Shown: positions 16,489-25,933, numbered from the stretch's first letter. The stretch is DNA of 64,000 bases from Streptomyces barkulensis (GCF_002843305.1 NZ_PGSG01000072.1:1-64000); one strand, 5' to 3'. The notes: generated from the sequence alone by a model not told the origin. Numbers and translations are program-made.

Positions 16489-17841
16489 GTGATCGAAGTC
16501 CTGCTCCTGCTGGCGGCCCTGGCCCTCGTTCTGGCCTGCGGGGTCTTCGTGGCCGCCGAGTTCTCCCTGACCACCGTCGAGCGCGGCGAGCTGGAACGCG
16601 CCGCCCGCCAGGGGGAGCGCGGCGCCGAAGGCGCGCTCAGGGCCGTCCGGCAGCTCACCCTCCAGCTCTCCGGCGCCCAGCTGGGCATCACCGTCACCTC
16701 GCTGGTCATCGGCATGCTCGCCGAGCCGTCCCTGGCCGCGCTGCTGCGCGGACCGCTGCGCGACGCCGGACTGGGCTCCGCCGCCTCCACGGTGGCCACC
16801 GTGCTGGGCGTGGCCGTCTCCACGGTGGTGTTGATGGTGGTCGGCGAGCTGGTGCCCAAGAACTGGGCCATCTCCAGCCCGCTGGCGGTCGCCCGCGTCG
16901 TCGCCGGCCCGCAGCGCGGCTTCACCACCGTCTTCGGGCCCTTCATCCGCCATCTGAACGGCACCGCGAACAGCTTCGTGCGCCGCTTCGGCCTGGAGCC
17001 CACCGAGGAGCTGGACTCCGCCCGCAGCCCGGACGAACTGGTCTCCCTGGCCCGCCGCTCCGCCAGGGAGGGCGCGATCGAGGAGGACTCCGCCGAGCTG
17101 TTCGTCCGCACCCTCCACCTGAGCGAGCTGAGCGCGGAGAACGTGATGACGCCGCGTGTGGACGTCCGCGCCCTGGAGGCGCACGCCACCGCCGCCGACG
17201 CCGAGAACCTCACCCTGGCCACCGGCCTGTCGGTCTTCCCCGTCTACCGCGACACCCTGGACGAGGTGATCGGCACCGTCCACATCCGCGACGTGCTGGC
17301 CCTCCCGGCCGGTCGGCGCTCCGCCACCCCCGTCACCGATCTGCTCGGCGAACCGCTGCTGGTCCCCGAGACCCTGCCGGTGGACCGGCTGCTGGAGCGC
17401 CTGCGGGCCCGCCGCACCATCGCCGTCGTCATCGACGAGTACGGCGGCACCGCCGGAGTCGCCTCCGTGGAGGACATCGTCGAGGAGGTCGTCGGCGAGG
17501 TCCGCGACGAGCACGACCCACTGGAGGAGCCCGACCTGCGCCCCACCGCCCCCGCCCCCGACGGGCGGGCGCGCTGGGAGGCCGACGGCGGCGCCCGACT
17601 GGACGAGCTGGCCGCGATCGGGCTGGCCGCCCCCGAGGGTCCCTACGAGACCGCCGCCGGCCTGATCGCCGCCCGTCTGGAGCGCATTCCCGCATCCGGC
17701 GACACCGTCGAGGTCGACGGCTGGGAGCTGCGCGTCCTCGGCGTCGAGCACCACCGCGCCGACCGCATACGGATCACCGCCCCCGAGGAGACCGTCTCCG
17801 CCGGGGCGGCCGGCCGCGCCCACCGGGAGGACGCCCGATGA
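16489..17841 (+). CDS. CNNM/CorC-family membrane protein with CBS domains (hemolysin-like)
   Basis: A 450-residue protein: DUF21/CNNM transmembrane domain (about 1-190, with ERGAEGALRAVRQLTLQLSG and GELVPKNWAISSP), a CBS pair (about 200-330, with NVMTPRVDVRAL and VVIDEYGGTAGVASVEDI) and a C-terminal CorC_HlyC transporter-associated domain (about 350-435). CNNM proteins bind Mg-ATP and are implicated in magnesium efflux. GTG at 16489 is taken as start because it opens directly into the first membrane helix (IEVLLLLAALALVLACGVF). It overlaps the next gene by 4 bases. Confidence 0.92.
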   Translation: MIEVLLLLAALALVLACGVFVAAEFSLTTVERGELERAARQGERGAEGALRAVRQLTLQLSGAQLGITVTSLVIGMLAEPSLAALLRGPLRDAGLGSAASTVATVLGVAVSTVVLMVVGELVPKNWAISSPLAVARVVAGPQRGFTTVFGPFIRHLNGTANSFVRRFGLEPTEELDSARSPDELVSLARRSAREGAIEEDSAELFVRTLHLSELSAENVMTPRVDVRALEAHATAADAENLTLATGLSVFPVYRDTLDEVIGTVHIRDVLALPAGRRSATPVTDLLGEPLLVPETLPVDRLLERLRARRTIAVVIDEYGGTAGVASVEDIVEEVVGEVRDEHDPLEEPDLRPTAPAPDGRARWEADGGARLDELAAIGLAAPEGPYETAAGLIAARLERIPASGDTVEVDGWELRVLGVEHHRADRIRITAPEETVSAGAAGRAHREDAR

Positions 17842-18860
17842 CCGCCCTGCAACTGACCCTCGGCGCCCTGATGATCCTGGTGAACGCCTTCTTCGTCGGC
17901 GCCGAGTTCGCCCTGATCTCGGTGCGCCGCAGCCAGATCGAGCCGCACGCCGAGAAGGGCGTCAGGCGCGCCCGCACCACCCTGTGGGGCCTGGAGCACC
18001 TGTCGGCGATGATGGCCACCGCCCAGCTGGGCATCACCGCCTCCTCCCTGGTGCTGGGCGCGGTCGCCGAACCGGCGATCGCCCACCTGCTGGAGCCGCC
18101 TTTCGAGGCCGTCGGCGTCCCCGGCGCCCTGGTCCACCCGATCGCCTTCGTCATCGCACTGGCCCTGGCGACCTATCTGCACATGCTCATCGGCGAGATG
18201 GTGCCCAAGAACATCGCCCTGGCCGCCCCCGTGCCCGCCGCACTGCTGCTCGGACCGCCGCTGGTCGCCCTCACCAGGGCCCTGCGGCCGGTGATCTTCG
18301 GCATCAACGCCTTCGCCAACGCCCTGCTGCGCCTGCTCAGGGTCGAGCCCAAGGGCGAGGTCGCATCGATCTTCACCGACGCCGAACTCACCCGCATGGC
18401 GCGGGAGGCCAGCGAGGCCGGACTGATCGAACCGGGCGGTCACGAGCGGCTGCGCGAGGCCCTGGAGCTGGGCAGCCGCCCGGCGTCCGAGGTGCTGGTG
18501 CCCCTGGCCGAGATGCACACCGTCGGCCACACCGTCACCCCCGACCAGCTGGAGCGCACCGCCACCACGGTCGGCTTCTCCCGCCTGCCGGTCACCGGCC
18601 CGGGCGGTGCGGTACTGGGATATCTGCACGTCAAGGACGCCATCGGCGTCGTGCACCGCGACCGGCCCTTCCCGCCCGAGGCGCTGCGCGCCGTCGTACG
18701 CGTCGGAGCCGACACCCCGCTGGACGACGTCCTCACCACCATGCGCGCCGGCGGCACCCACCTGGCCGCCGTCACCGGAGACCGCGGCGAGCCGCTGGGC
18801 TTCGTCACCATGGAGGACGTGCTGGAGAAGCTGGTCGGCCCGGCCCCGGCCGCGCACTGA
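17838..18860 (+). CDS. CNNM-family membrane protein with CBS domains, second copy
   Basis: A 340-residue paralogue of the preceding gene with the CNNM membrane domain (NAFFVGAEFALISVRRS, GEMVPKNIALAAPVP) and a CBS pair, but it ends after CBS2 (GFVTMEDVLEKLVG) and lacks the CorC_HlyC domain. Paired long and short CNNM genes occur in other actinobacteria and probably form a heteromeric transporter. ATGA overlap with the preceding stop and GGGAGGA upstream indicate coupling. Confidence 0.92.
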   Translation: MTALQLTLGALMILVNAFFVGAEFALISVRRSQIEPHAEKGVRRARTTLWGLEHLSAMMATAQLGITASSLVLGAVAEPAIAHLLEPPFEAVGVPGALVHPIAFVIALALATYLHMLIGEMVPKNIALAAPVPAALLLGPPLVALTRALRPVIFGINAFANALLRLLRVEPKGEVASIFTDAELTRMAREASEAGLIEPGGHERLREALELGSRPASEVLVPLAEMHTVGHTVTPDQLERTATTVGFSRLPVTGPGGAVLGYLHVKDAIGVVHRDRPFPPEALRAVVRVGADTPLDDVLTTMRAGGTHLAAVTGDRGEPLGFVTMEDVLEKLVGPAPAAH

Positions 18861-18907
18861 GCGTCCGCTTTGGCCGCCCTCCGGCGGGGCCGCACGAGGA
18901 AGCACCG

Positions 18908-18946
18908 CCGCGCGGTCCGCCGGTACGGGACCGGTGGACCGCGCGG
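18908..18946. terminator. bidirectional hairpin terminator
   Basis: Perfect 11-bp arms CCGCGCGGTCC (18908-18918) and GGACCGCGCGG (18936-18946), with an additional inner CCGGT/ACCGG pairing. It lies between the converging CNNM and I36-like genes. Confidence 0.8.
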
Positions 18947-18956
18947 CCGGCCGGGC

Positions 18957-19415
18957 TCAGGTGAGGAAGCGGGAGCAGCTGTTCACCCAGCGGTGGGACG
19001 AGATCCGGTTGTCCACGATCTTTCCGGTGGAGAACCGGTTGTCGCTCAGGTCGTCCGCGTAGAGCTCACCCGGCGAGAGGCAGGTGTAGCCGCCCCCGTA
19101 GCCGGCCAGCCGGTAGAAGGCGACGATGTCGTTGCTGCCTCTGTAGCCGCTGTTCATCACGGACGTCGCCCGGTTGTCGTCCGATCCCTGGAAGGGGCCG
19201 GAGCTGTTGCCCCAGTCCGAGTCCCAGGACTGGGTTCCGCCGAGGTAGATGCCGGAGCAGTCCTTGAGCTGCCAGGCACGCACCATGCCGTCCCGGTTGT
19301 TCTCGCCGGGCCACTTGTCGTTGCAGACCGGACCCGCGTGGGCCGTGGTCGCGCCGGCTGAGACGCCGAGCATCGCCAGCCCCACAGCGGCGATCGCAGC
19401 ACCCGTTCTACGCAT
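18957..19415 (-). CDS. secreted I36-like (peptidase inhibitor-type) protein
   Basis: A 152-residue precursor with a typical Sec signal peptide (MRRTGAAIAAVGLAMLGVSA, cleavage probably after AHA). The mature part has four cysteines and a beta/gamma-crystallin-like pattern (TSVMNSGYRG, VAFYRLAGYGGGYTCLSPGE) seen in the streptomycete peptidase-inhibitor I36 group. The second ATG (19415) is chosen because AGGAGG lies six bases upstream. The C-terminal domain of the kinase at 20596 is of the same type, and this gene is the last of that same-strand series. Confidence 0.82.
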   Translation of the reverse strand: MRRTGAAIAAVGLAMLGVSAGATTAHAGPVCNDKWPGENNRDGMVRAWQLKDCSGIYLGGTQSWDSDWGNSSGPFQGSDDNRATSVMNSGYRGSNDIVAFYRLAGYGGGYTCLSPGELYADDLSDNRFSTGKIVDNRISSHRWVNSCSRFLT

Positions 19416-19496
19416 GTTCATCCTCCTGTGTCCGCCTCTGGCGAGGCATGCTGATCCACGGCGGGACCGCCGCGGAAGCCGGTGGAAGCCGGCGGT

Positions 19497-20432
19497 TCAC
19501 GGAACCGGTCGGGACCGAGCGCCGACGATCTTCCTGGCGCGGGCGAGCGCGTCCCGCTGGATCCGCCCGGCGGTGTCCAGGGCGGTGCCGTACTCGCCGC
19601 GCAGCTTGTCGATGTAGTGGGCCTCGCGCTCCTCGGCGACGGCCCTGAGCGAGGTCTCCCGGGCACACGTGGCATCCGCCGCGGCGATCTTCCGTTCCGC
19701 CTCGAACGCCTCGTCACGCGGTATTTCTCCGGCCTGCTGCCGCACCGCTTCCCGGGCCTCGCCCGGGTCGGCGTAGTGATGCCCGGCACGCTTCATGCAC
19801 CGTGACCACTTCCCGACCACCGTGGTGAACCTCTTGTCGGCCAGTACGTCCCCCACGTAGAGGCCCTGGAGGTTGTCGGCCACCTTGTCGGCCGTGAACC
19901 AGGTCCCGAGATCGCCGTACAGCTGTTCCTCGGCCTCTCCCGAGCAGCCTCCCACCCGCTTGCGGATCGTGCCGCCCCCCGGCACCTCGGCGGAGAGCAC
20001 CTTCGCCTCCTTGCCGCCGTTCAGGGCTCTGGCGTAGGCCCTGCTCCGCTTTGCGGACAAGGTCTTCCGGTAGGCGGCGTTGGGATTGTCCAGCCGGGCC
20101 CGGTTGCCCTTCTCCAGAATGCGGCTGCCGTACCCGTGCTTGCGGGCCCAGCCGACGTCGTCCTGCACATAGCCCACCGGGCGCTGTTCCTCCGGCGTCA
20201 GCCCTCCGCTCCTGTAGTAGGGGAAGCCGAGACGTGCCATGCAGCGCTTGATCAGCAGGTGCTCGGCGTCCGACAGCAGGAGTTCCTCGCGGTGGTTCAG
20301 CCTCCGAAGCCGCTCCTCCGGCCCGGTGGCGGCGGTGGTCGCGGTCACGCCGGTGTCCTGCGTGCAGCCGGCCGCGCCGACCGAGACAACCGCCGTGACG
20401 ACCGCGCACGCGGCAGCGTACGCACGCTTCAT
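19497..20432 (-). CDS. lipoprotein of unknown function
   Basis: A 311-residue protein with a lipoprotein signal (AVVSVGAAGC lipobox, Cys at 23). The mature chain is charged and helical, with spaced cysteines (LLIKRCMARLGFPYY, RVGGCSGEAEEQLYG, VVGKWSRCMKRAGHHYADP, AADATCARET), suggesting two disulfides outside the membrane. This pattern is common to a family of streptomycete lipoproteins without assigned function. It lies between the kinase and the secreted I36-like gene on the same strand and may be cotranscribed. Confidence 0.8.
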   Translation of the reverse strand: MKRAYAAACAVVTAVVSVGAAGCTQDTGVTATTAATGPEERLRRLNHREELLLSDAEHLLIKRCMARLGFPYYRSGGLTPEEQRPVGYVQDDVGWARKHGYGSRILEKGNRARLDNPNAAYRKTLSAKRSRAYARALNGGKEAKVLSAEVPGGGTIRKRVGGCSGEAEEQLYGDLGTWFTADKVADNLQGLYVGDVLADKRFTTVVGKWSRCMKRAGHHYADPGEAREAVRQQAGEIPRDEAFEAERKIAAADATCARETSLRAVAEEREAHYIDKLRGEYGTALDTAGRIQRDALARARKIVGARSRPVP

Positions 20433-20595
20433 CCCGTGTCACCCCCCTGATGGTGCGCCGCCCTTCCGGTGGCGCCCTCACACCATGGCCCGCGCCGGGG
20501 CCCGGGGGTACCTCGTACATCCGAGGACGGCCGGGGACGGGCGGGGACGGGCGGGGACGGGCGTGCGGGAGGGGGTGAACGGCGGGGCGGGCGTG

Positions 20596-22053
20596 TCAGC
20601 AGGTGTCGGCCCAGACGTGGGACAGGAGCAGGACCGGCGCGGGAAAGTCCTCCCTCGTGCCGACCTCGACGCAGCCCCGGCGGCTCCTCAGCCCGGCCTC
20701 CGCGTAGTAGACGACGTGCACGAACGTCTCACCCGTGCTGGTGTCGTGACCGTTGTTGAAGACGGACCGGGCGTGCTCGCGCCCCGCCCAGCTGCAGCGG
20801 ATCTCTCCCCGCGGCCAGTTGGTGTCGTCGCCCTCCCAGGCGCACATGTCACCCTTGCCGCCCTTCTCGGTGAAGAAGCACACGGAGCCGGGAAGGCACC
20901 GGTCGTATCCGGTGGGTGTGGCGGACGGCCGGGCGACGGCCGTCTCACCGCCTCCGGTGCCCGGGCGGTCGTGCGCCGCACCTGTCCGGGACCCCGGGCC
21001 GGCCGCTTCGCCGTCGTTCGTCAGCGTGTGCACGCCGAAGCCGAGACCGGCCAGCGCGGCCACCGCCGCGGTCACGGCCAGCGGGACGCGGGCCCGGGAG
21101 CGCCGCCGGAACACCGGACGCCGCGGCGGCCTCGTGGTCCCGGTGGTGCCGGCCGCCTCCCCCACACGCCGCAGCAGGGACGCCGCGTCGTGCGCGGCAC
21201 GGTCCTGGTGGGTGCGGGCCAGGCAGTCGGTGATGATCTCCCGCCATCGCTCCGGCAGTTCCGGGGAGAGGCGGAGTTCCTCCGTGCCGCGGGCGTAGCC
21301 CACCACCGCGTCCCTGCGGGCGGACGGGACGCTGCCGGGCAGCGGATGGGCGCCGGTGAGGACGAGGTGGGCGAGGACACCGAAGGCCCAGATGTCGGCG
21401 GTGGTGCGGATCTGCATCCCGCGTTCGCCGATCTCGGACCAGAGGAGTTCCGGCGGGGCGAAGTCGGGGGTGGCGAAGGCGGGGGAGTAGGCGTGCGTGC
21501 CCTCCAGTTCGGCCGCGAGGTTGAAGTCGCCCAGCCGTACGGAGCCGTCGGGCATCAGCAGCACGTTGCCCGGTTTGAGGTCGCCGTGCACCCATCCGGC
21601 CCGGTGCAGCTGCTCCAGTCCTGCGCAGATCTCGGCCAGCAGCGCGGGTCCGCCGGGCAGCGGACACCCGGGCGGGGTGTGTTCGAGCAGGACGCCCAGC
21701 GATTTCTCCGCGCGCTCCAGTACGAGGACGGTGGCCCCGTCGAGTTCCGGATGCTCCGGGTCGTCCACCGTCAGCGCCTCGTACATCCGGATCAGCCGCG
21801 GGTGCCGCAGGCGGCTCAGCAGGTCCACCTCGCGTTCGGCGAGCTCCCGGAGATGGCGTAACTGGCGCGGCGTACGGGTGCCGGTGGGGAGGAACTTCAG
21901 GGCCGCTTCGGAGGGCAGATCGGTGGAAGGGCCCGTGCGGCGGGCGGTGTACACGCTGCCGAACGCCCCGGAGGCGATCGGTGCGCGCACCTCCCAGACG
22001 CCCACCCGGTAGCCCTCCGGTACGGAGAGGAGGTGCCGGTCCCGGCCGCTCAC
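20596..22053 (-). CDS. membrane Ser/Thr protein kinase with extracellular I36-like domain
   Basis: A 485-residue protein: kinase domain about 15-275 (GAFGSVY loop, AALKFL lysine, HGDLKPGN catalytic loop near 157), one membrane helix about 315-336 (VPLAVTAAVAALAGLGFGV), a disordered linker, then a Cys-rich I36-like domain about 380-485 (CLPGSVCFFTEKGGKG, RSVFNNGHD, GLRSRRGCVEVG). Two deviations are visible: HRD is HGD and DFG is DFN. The Mg-binding Asp is kept, so activity is plausible. GTG at 22053 overlaps the FHA-gene stop (GTGA). The extracellular domain probably senses or binds a secreted ligand. Confidence 0.9.
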   Translation of the reverse strand: MSGRDRHLLSVPEGYRVGVWEVRAPIASGAFGSVYTARRTGPSTDLPSEAALKFLPTGTRTPRQLRHLRELAEREVDLLSRLRHPRLIRMYEALTVDDPEHPELDGATVLVLERAEKSLGVLLEHTPPGCPLPGGPALLAEICAGLEQLHRAGWVHGDLKPGNVLLMPDGSVRLGDFNLAAELEGTHAYSPAFATPDFAPPELLWSEIGERGMQIRTTADIWAFGVLAHLVLTGAHPLPGSVPSARRDAVVGYARGTEELRLSPELPERWREIITDCLARTHQDRAAHDAASLLRRVGEAAGTTGTTRPPRRPVFRRRSRARVPLAVTAAVAALAGLGFGVHTLTNDGEAAGPGSRTGAAHDRPGTGGGETAVARPSATPTGYDRCLPGSVCFFTEKGGKGDMCAWEGDDTNWPRGEIRCSWAGREHARSVFNNGHDTSTGETFVHVVYYAEAGLRSRRGCVEVGTREDFPAPVLLLSHVWADTC

Positions 22054-22799
22054 CGGGCTCCCCCGTCCAGTAACGCCAGATCGTCCTCCCGCACGAGGTC
22101 GAAGCGCAGGGCGAGCGAGACCAGGCTCTCCTTCTTGTTGTTGAGCCGGGGACCGCCGTCCGGTGCCGTGTGGGGTGCCGGTTTCAGGCGCAGCTTGACG
22201 GCGAGGTAGTCGATGTTCCACTGCACCGAGGTCCGGGACGCGGTGGGACAGCTCGCGCGCAGCCGGTCGACGATCTGGTCGACGGTGGGCAGCGGGGCGT
22301 GCGGTTCGCCGCGCAGCCGGGGCGCGCACAGGGCGGCCAGGACGAGGAAGTAGCGCTTGCCGCGGTCCAGCGGGAAGGCGGGCGCGGTGGGCGCCCCGTC
22401 GCCTCCCGTGCCGTCGTGACCGGCCAGATAGTCGTGGCGCGGGGCCCAGACGTCGAAGCTCAGCAACTCGTTCCCGGCAGGCAGCACCACGCGCGAGAAC
22501 TCGAAGGGGATCGGCGCCTGCACCCGGCCCGGCGCGATCTTGATGTGCTCTCCCGCGCCCTCCGGGTTGTCGACCACGTACGTCAGCGAGCGGCTCAGAT
22601 TGGTCAGTGCCCAGTGGGCACCTGTCGCCGTGACCTCGCCGGCCGTCCGGGACACCCCTTCGTGCGGGATCACCAGGTGGCGCCCGTCGCTCGGCCCCCC
22701 GGGCGCCGTACGCCCGAAGCCCATGGATTCGCCGGGTGTGAGACGGATGTGGTCACGGGAGCCGGTGTGCCCGGCGGGTACCACGACGATGCTGTACAA
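22050..22799 (-). CDS. FHA-domain protein
   Basis: A 249-residue protein with an N-terminal forkhead-associated fold: ESMGFGRTAPG, HLVIPHEGVSRTAGEV and WALTNLSRSLTYVVDNPEG, which correspond to the GR, SR and N phosphothreonine-contacting motifs. The C-terminal half (LPTVDQIVDRLRASC, WNIDYLAVKLRLK) looks like a small DNA-binding or adaptor domain. TTG at 22799 with GGGAGG upstream is the likely start. It is translationally coupled to the kinase, so it is a likely phosphorylated adaptor or substrate. Confidence 0.82.
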   Translation of the reverse strand: MYSIVVVPAGHTGSRDHIRLTPGESMGFGRTAPGGPSDGRHLVIPHEGVSRTAGEVTATGAHWALTNLSRSLTYVVDNPEGAGEHIKIAPGRVQAPIPFEFSRVVLPAGNELLSFDVWAPRHDYLAGHDGTGGDGAPTAPAFPLDRGKRYFLVLAALCAPRLRGEPHAPLPTVDQIVDRLRASCPTASRTSVQWNIDYLAVKLRLKPAPHTAPDGGPRLNNKKESLVSLALRFDLVREDDLALLDGGAR

Positions 22800-23030
22800 G
22801 ATCGTTTTCCTCCCCCGAGAGAACGCCCTCAGCGTAGGACGTGCGGCGTGTTCGCCCACAGGAGTACACGCCGGTGCCCACGTGCGGGGAGCCGGAGCCG
22901 CGCCCCCGCGTGAGGGAGAGCGGCCCCGCCCGCCGGTGGGTCCGTGCCGGGCGCGGGCCGGGCACGGGGAAGCGGGGCAGGACGTGGCGGGCAGGGCGCG
23001 GCGGGCAGGACGTGGGGGCCGGGCCGGCGT

Positions 23031-23513
23031 CTACCCCTTCCCTGTCCTCTCCGCCTCCTCGTCCCCCTCGTCCCCCTCGCCCCCCTCGTCCCCCTCGTCC
23101 CCCTTGTCCAGGTCGTTCCACTTGGCCACGTAGACCAGCGCATGGCCGTAACCGGGCCAGACCGCGGGGCAGGGCGAGCCGATGTGGACCTCGGTCGTGA
23201 TGTCGGACCGGCCCTCGGGACTCCCCATCAGGAGCATCTTCAGTTCGGAGACGATCTCCTGCAGGTTCTGCGCGGCCTCGGGCGTCTCCCGGGAGACCGC
23301 CGCGTGGATGACGACCTCGCCGGGGCGCGGCTCCACCGACAGCCCCAGGACGTCCCCGCCGACGCGGCCCAGCGCGGCCTGGCAGGTCCGCAGGAGGAGT
23401 TGGTCGCGGCGGAGCAGTGCCCGTACCTCGTCGGACGGCAGACTGGGCGCGTAGTACAGCTCAGCGGGGTGGCGCATGCGCGTACGGTAGGGGCTCGCCG
23501 GGTGCTCCGCCAT
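23031..23513 (-). CDS. hypothetical protein with acidic Gly/Asp/Glu repeat tail
   Basis: A 160-residue cytoplasmic protein without a recognised domain. Residues about 25-130 look folded (SDEVRALLRRDQLLLRTCQ, EVVIHAAVSRETPEAAQN). The last 25 residues are an acidic GDEG repeat encoded by near-perfect 15-base tandem units (about 23050-23110), a sign of recent slippage expansion. The start is uncertain: ATG 23513 or ATG 23477; neither has a good ribosome-binding site. The 230 bases between it and the FHA gene hold nothing recognisable. Confidence 0.65.
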   Translation of the reverse strand: MAEHPASPYRTRMRHPAELYYAPSLPSDEVRALLRRDQLLLRTCQAALGRVGGDVLGLSVEPRPGEVVIHAAVSRETPEAAQNLQEIVSELKMLLMGSPEGRSDITTEVHIGSPCPAVWPGYGHALVYVAKWNDLDKGDEGDEGGEGDEGDEEAERTGKG

Positions 23514-23559
23514 GGGAACGCCCGCATCCGTATCGCACTGTCACCGGGCCCGTACCCGG

Positions 23560-24372
23560 CTACCGGATCCGGGCCCGGCACAGGGCGGCCAGCCCCCGCG
23601 CCAGCGGCCCGTTCCCCGCCACCAGGACCGGGGCGCCGAAGGCGTACGGCCGCCCGTCGCCGTCCAGCACCGTCCATCCGCGGCGGCGCAGCAGCGCCAC
23701 TCCGGCGGCCACGTCCCACGGCTTGGCGCCGACGCACACACAGGCGTCCAGCCAGCCCTCGGCCACGCCGATCAGGTCCAGGCTCATGCAGCCCTGCATC
23801 CGTACCCGGTAGGCCTTGTCCAGCAGTGCGGCCAGCAGTCTCCCGGACGGGGAGTCGACGCCCCCGGCGCCCGTGACGCCGACCACCGCCCGGGACACCT
23901 CCCGGGCGCCTTCCCCCGCCTCTTCCGCGCCCGGGGCCTCTTCCGTGTCGGGGCCCGTGCTCCAGCGGCGGTTCAGGGCGGGGGCGTGGAGCACGCCCAG
24001 CGCGGGCTCACCGCCGTCCACCAGCCCCAGGGAGACGGCGTACAGCGGGGCGCCGCGGGTGAAGTTCATCGTGCCGTCGATCGGATCCAGCAGCCAGCAG
24101 CGGGACGGTACCGAATCCCCCTCCTCCCGGTCGGTCTCCTCGCCGACGACCGGGATGCCGGGCGCGTGCTCCCGCAGCACCCGCGTGATGCGCCGCTCCA
24201 CCTCGGCGTCGGCGTCCGTGACCTCCTCGCCCGACGCCTTGAACCTCCGTTTCGACCACTCGTCCCCCGCCTCCGCGAGCCACCCGACCCCGGCGTCGAC
24301 GGCCGCCTCGGCGGCGCCGAGCAGACGGGCGAGCGGCTCACGGTCGGATCCCACATCAGGTTCGGTGCGCAT
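23560..24372 (-). CDS. inositol monophosphatase family protein
   Basis: A 270-residue Mg-dependent phosphatase. The metal-binding motifs are VGEETD, LLDPIDGTMNF and, near the C-terminus, [19 protein letters not shown]. It should dephosphorylate inositol phosphate or a related sugar or nucleotide phosphate (histidinol-phosphatase or PAP phosphatase cannot be excluded). A disordered acidic stretch (TEEAPGAEEAGEGA) is inserted after the first half. The ATG follows GGGGGA directly. Confidence 0.92.
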   Translation of the reverse strand: MRTEPDVGSDREPLARLLGAAEAAVDAGVGWLAEAGDEWSKRRFKASGEEVTDADAEVERRITRVLREHAPGIPVVGEETDREEGDSVPSRCWLLDPIDGTMNFTRGAPLYAVSLGLVDGGEPALGVLHAPALNRRWSTGPDTEEAPGAEEAGEGAREVSRAVVGVTGAGGVDSPSGRLLAALLDKAYRVRMQGCMSLDLIGVAEGWLDACVCVGAKPWDVAAGVALLRRRGWTVLDGDGRPYAFGAPVLVAGNGPLARGLAALCRARIR

Positions 24373-24668
24373 TCCCCCAGTGTTTCCGAGGACCCGTCTC
24401 CCATCCTCGGCGGGCGGGCCGTGCGAGGGGAGGGGCCCGGCATGCGGCCGCACGTGCGCACAACGGGCATGCGTCCCTTTGGTTGACGCTGCATGACGTC
24501 TCTGTTGTTGTGAACTTAGTTTCCTTGTTCTATGCTCCTTCGTGAAGCGCACGCCCGTTGCTGTCGGCCGAACCGGCCGGGTGGGGTGTACCGGGGTCCG
24601 GCCCCGGCCGAGCGCCGTGTCTCTGAGGTCCGGAGGCAGAAGCACAGACAGGAAGAGGGGGTCCTCCG

Positions 24669-25310
24669 ATGACCCAGCACAATCCCGGCCCGCAGTACCA
24701 GCAGTGGGGGCCCGGTCAGCCGCAGCAGCCGCAGCAGCCGATGCCGCCCGCGCCGCGGAAGAAGCCCGGCGCGGGGAGGATCATCGGCTTCGGCTGCCTC
24801 GGCGTCATCGCCTTCTTCGTCGTGATCGGCGTCATCGGCGCGGCTCTCGGCGCGGGCGGTGACGAGGGTGACGAGGGCGCGGAGAAGCCCGCCGCGTCGG
24901 CGGCGCCGAAGGAGCCCGGCGGCGAGGAGAAGAAGGAGAAGGACCAGGAGAAGCCGCGGGAGGAGCCCGAGGAGGAGGCCCACGCGCCGATCCAGGTCAC
25001 GGCGGAGGCCACCGACTTCCGGCCCACCATCCTCGCCGACGGCGAGGATCACACCTCCGTGCTGGTCACGGTCGTCAACAACGGCGCGGAGGAGGTCGGC
25101 GTCAACCCGCTGTACTTCGAGGTCACAGCCGCGGACGGCTCCAAGTACGACGTCGAACTCGCCGCGGACGAGCGCCAGATCGACACGGTAGAACTGGCCG
25201 GGGGCGAGAAGGTCACCGGCACCGTCACCGTCAAGGGGAAGATCGAGCCGAAGACGGTCACCTTCACCGACGGCCTCTTCGGAGAGTCGATCAGGGCGGA
25301 CGTCGGATAG
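24669..25310 (+). CDS. membrane-anchored DUF4352-like protein
   Basis: A 213-residue protein: a Pro/Gln-rich cytoplasmic start (QQWGPGQPQQPQQP), one membrane helix (about 36-60, IIGFGCLGVIAFFVVIGVIG), a charged Glu/Lys linker, and an extracytoplasmic beta domain (SVLVTVVNNGAEEVGVNP, GGEKVTGTVTVKG) of the DUF4352 immunoglobulin-like type. These are common surface proteins of actinomycetes without known function. GAGGGGG lies upstream of the ATG. Confidence 0.88.
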   Translation: MTQHNPGPQYQQWGPGQPQQPQQPMPPAPRKKPGAGRIIGFGCLGVIAFFVVIGVIGAALGAGGDEGDEGAEKPAASAAPKEPGGEEKKEKDQEKPREEPEEEAHAPIQVTAEATDFRPTILADGEDHTSVLVTVVNNGAEEVGVNPLYFEVTAADGSKYDVELAADERQIDTVELAGGEKVTGTVTVKGKIEPKTVTFTDGLFGESIRADVG

Positions 25311-25347
25311 CGGCCGAGCCGGGCCGCAGGTGCCCGCCCTCGCCTCA

Positions 25348-25830
25348 ATGTCCTTTCGCCCAGCGCGGCTTGTACGGTGGCCGGAGGCAGGGGCGGCCGG
25401 ACGGGAGCGCGGAGTGGGGCGGCGGGCGAGGGCGTACGCGGTGACGGCGGCGCTCGTGGTGGGCGGGGCCGGATACACGGCGACGGAGATCCTCAACCAC
25501 AGCACCCGGTACGTCCCTCCGCCCGAGCCGGCCCCCACCGCCGACGGCGACCTCTACGGCGGGAGCGCGCGGTGGAGGGCGCTGTGCGAGGGGAAGGCGA
25601 CGCTGGGGCCGGAACCCGGCCCGGACTCGAACTCGGAGCCCGGTCCGGCCCCGGCCCCGAGACCAGCCCCGACCCCGGCCCCGAGACCGGACTCGGACAT
25701 GCAGCCGGACCCGAGCCCGGACCCGAGCGGCGACGGACGAGCGGGGCGGGAAATGGTGGCGGACACGCTGGTGTTGTTGTGCTCCGAGGGGCCGCTCGAC
25801 TGGGAGGACCGCCTGGGGGAGTGGCGCTGA
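25348..25830 (+). CDS. hypothetical membrane protein with Pro/Asp repeat
   Basis: About 160 residues: a basic start, one hydrophobic segment (YAVTAALVVGGAGYTATEIL), a periplasmic-like region and a long Pro-Glu/Asp low-complexity run (PAPRPAPTPAPRPDSD) before a short folded end (LVLLCSEGPLDWEDRLGEW). No family is recognised. The start is uncertain; GTG codons at 25330 and downstream are alternatives and no ribosome-binding site is convincing. Confidence 0.5.
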   Translation: MSFRPARLVRWPEAGAAGRERGVGRRARAYAVTAALVVGGAGYTATEILNHSTRYVPPPEPAPTADGDLYGGSARWRALCEGKATLGPEPGPDSNSEPGPAPAPRPAPTPAPRPDSDMQPDPSPDPSGDGRAGREMVADTLVLLCSEGPLDWEDRLGEWR

Positions 25831-25933
25831 CCGGCCGCCTCGCACGGCATCCCGGCGCCGCCGCGGCGGACAGCGCGTACAGCACCGCCCGCGGGCGCGT
25901 ACACCACCTCCCTGGACGTGCGTGATCGCTTGT

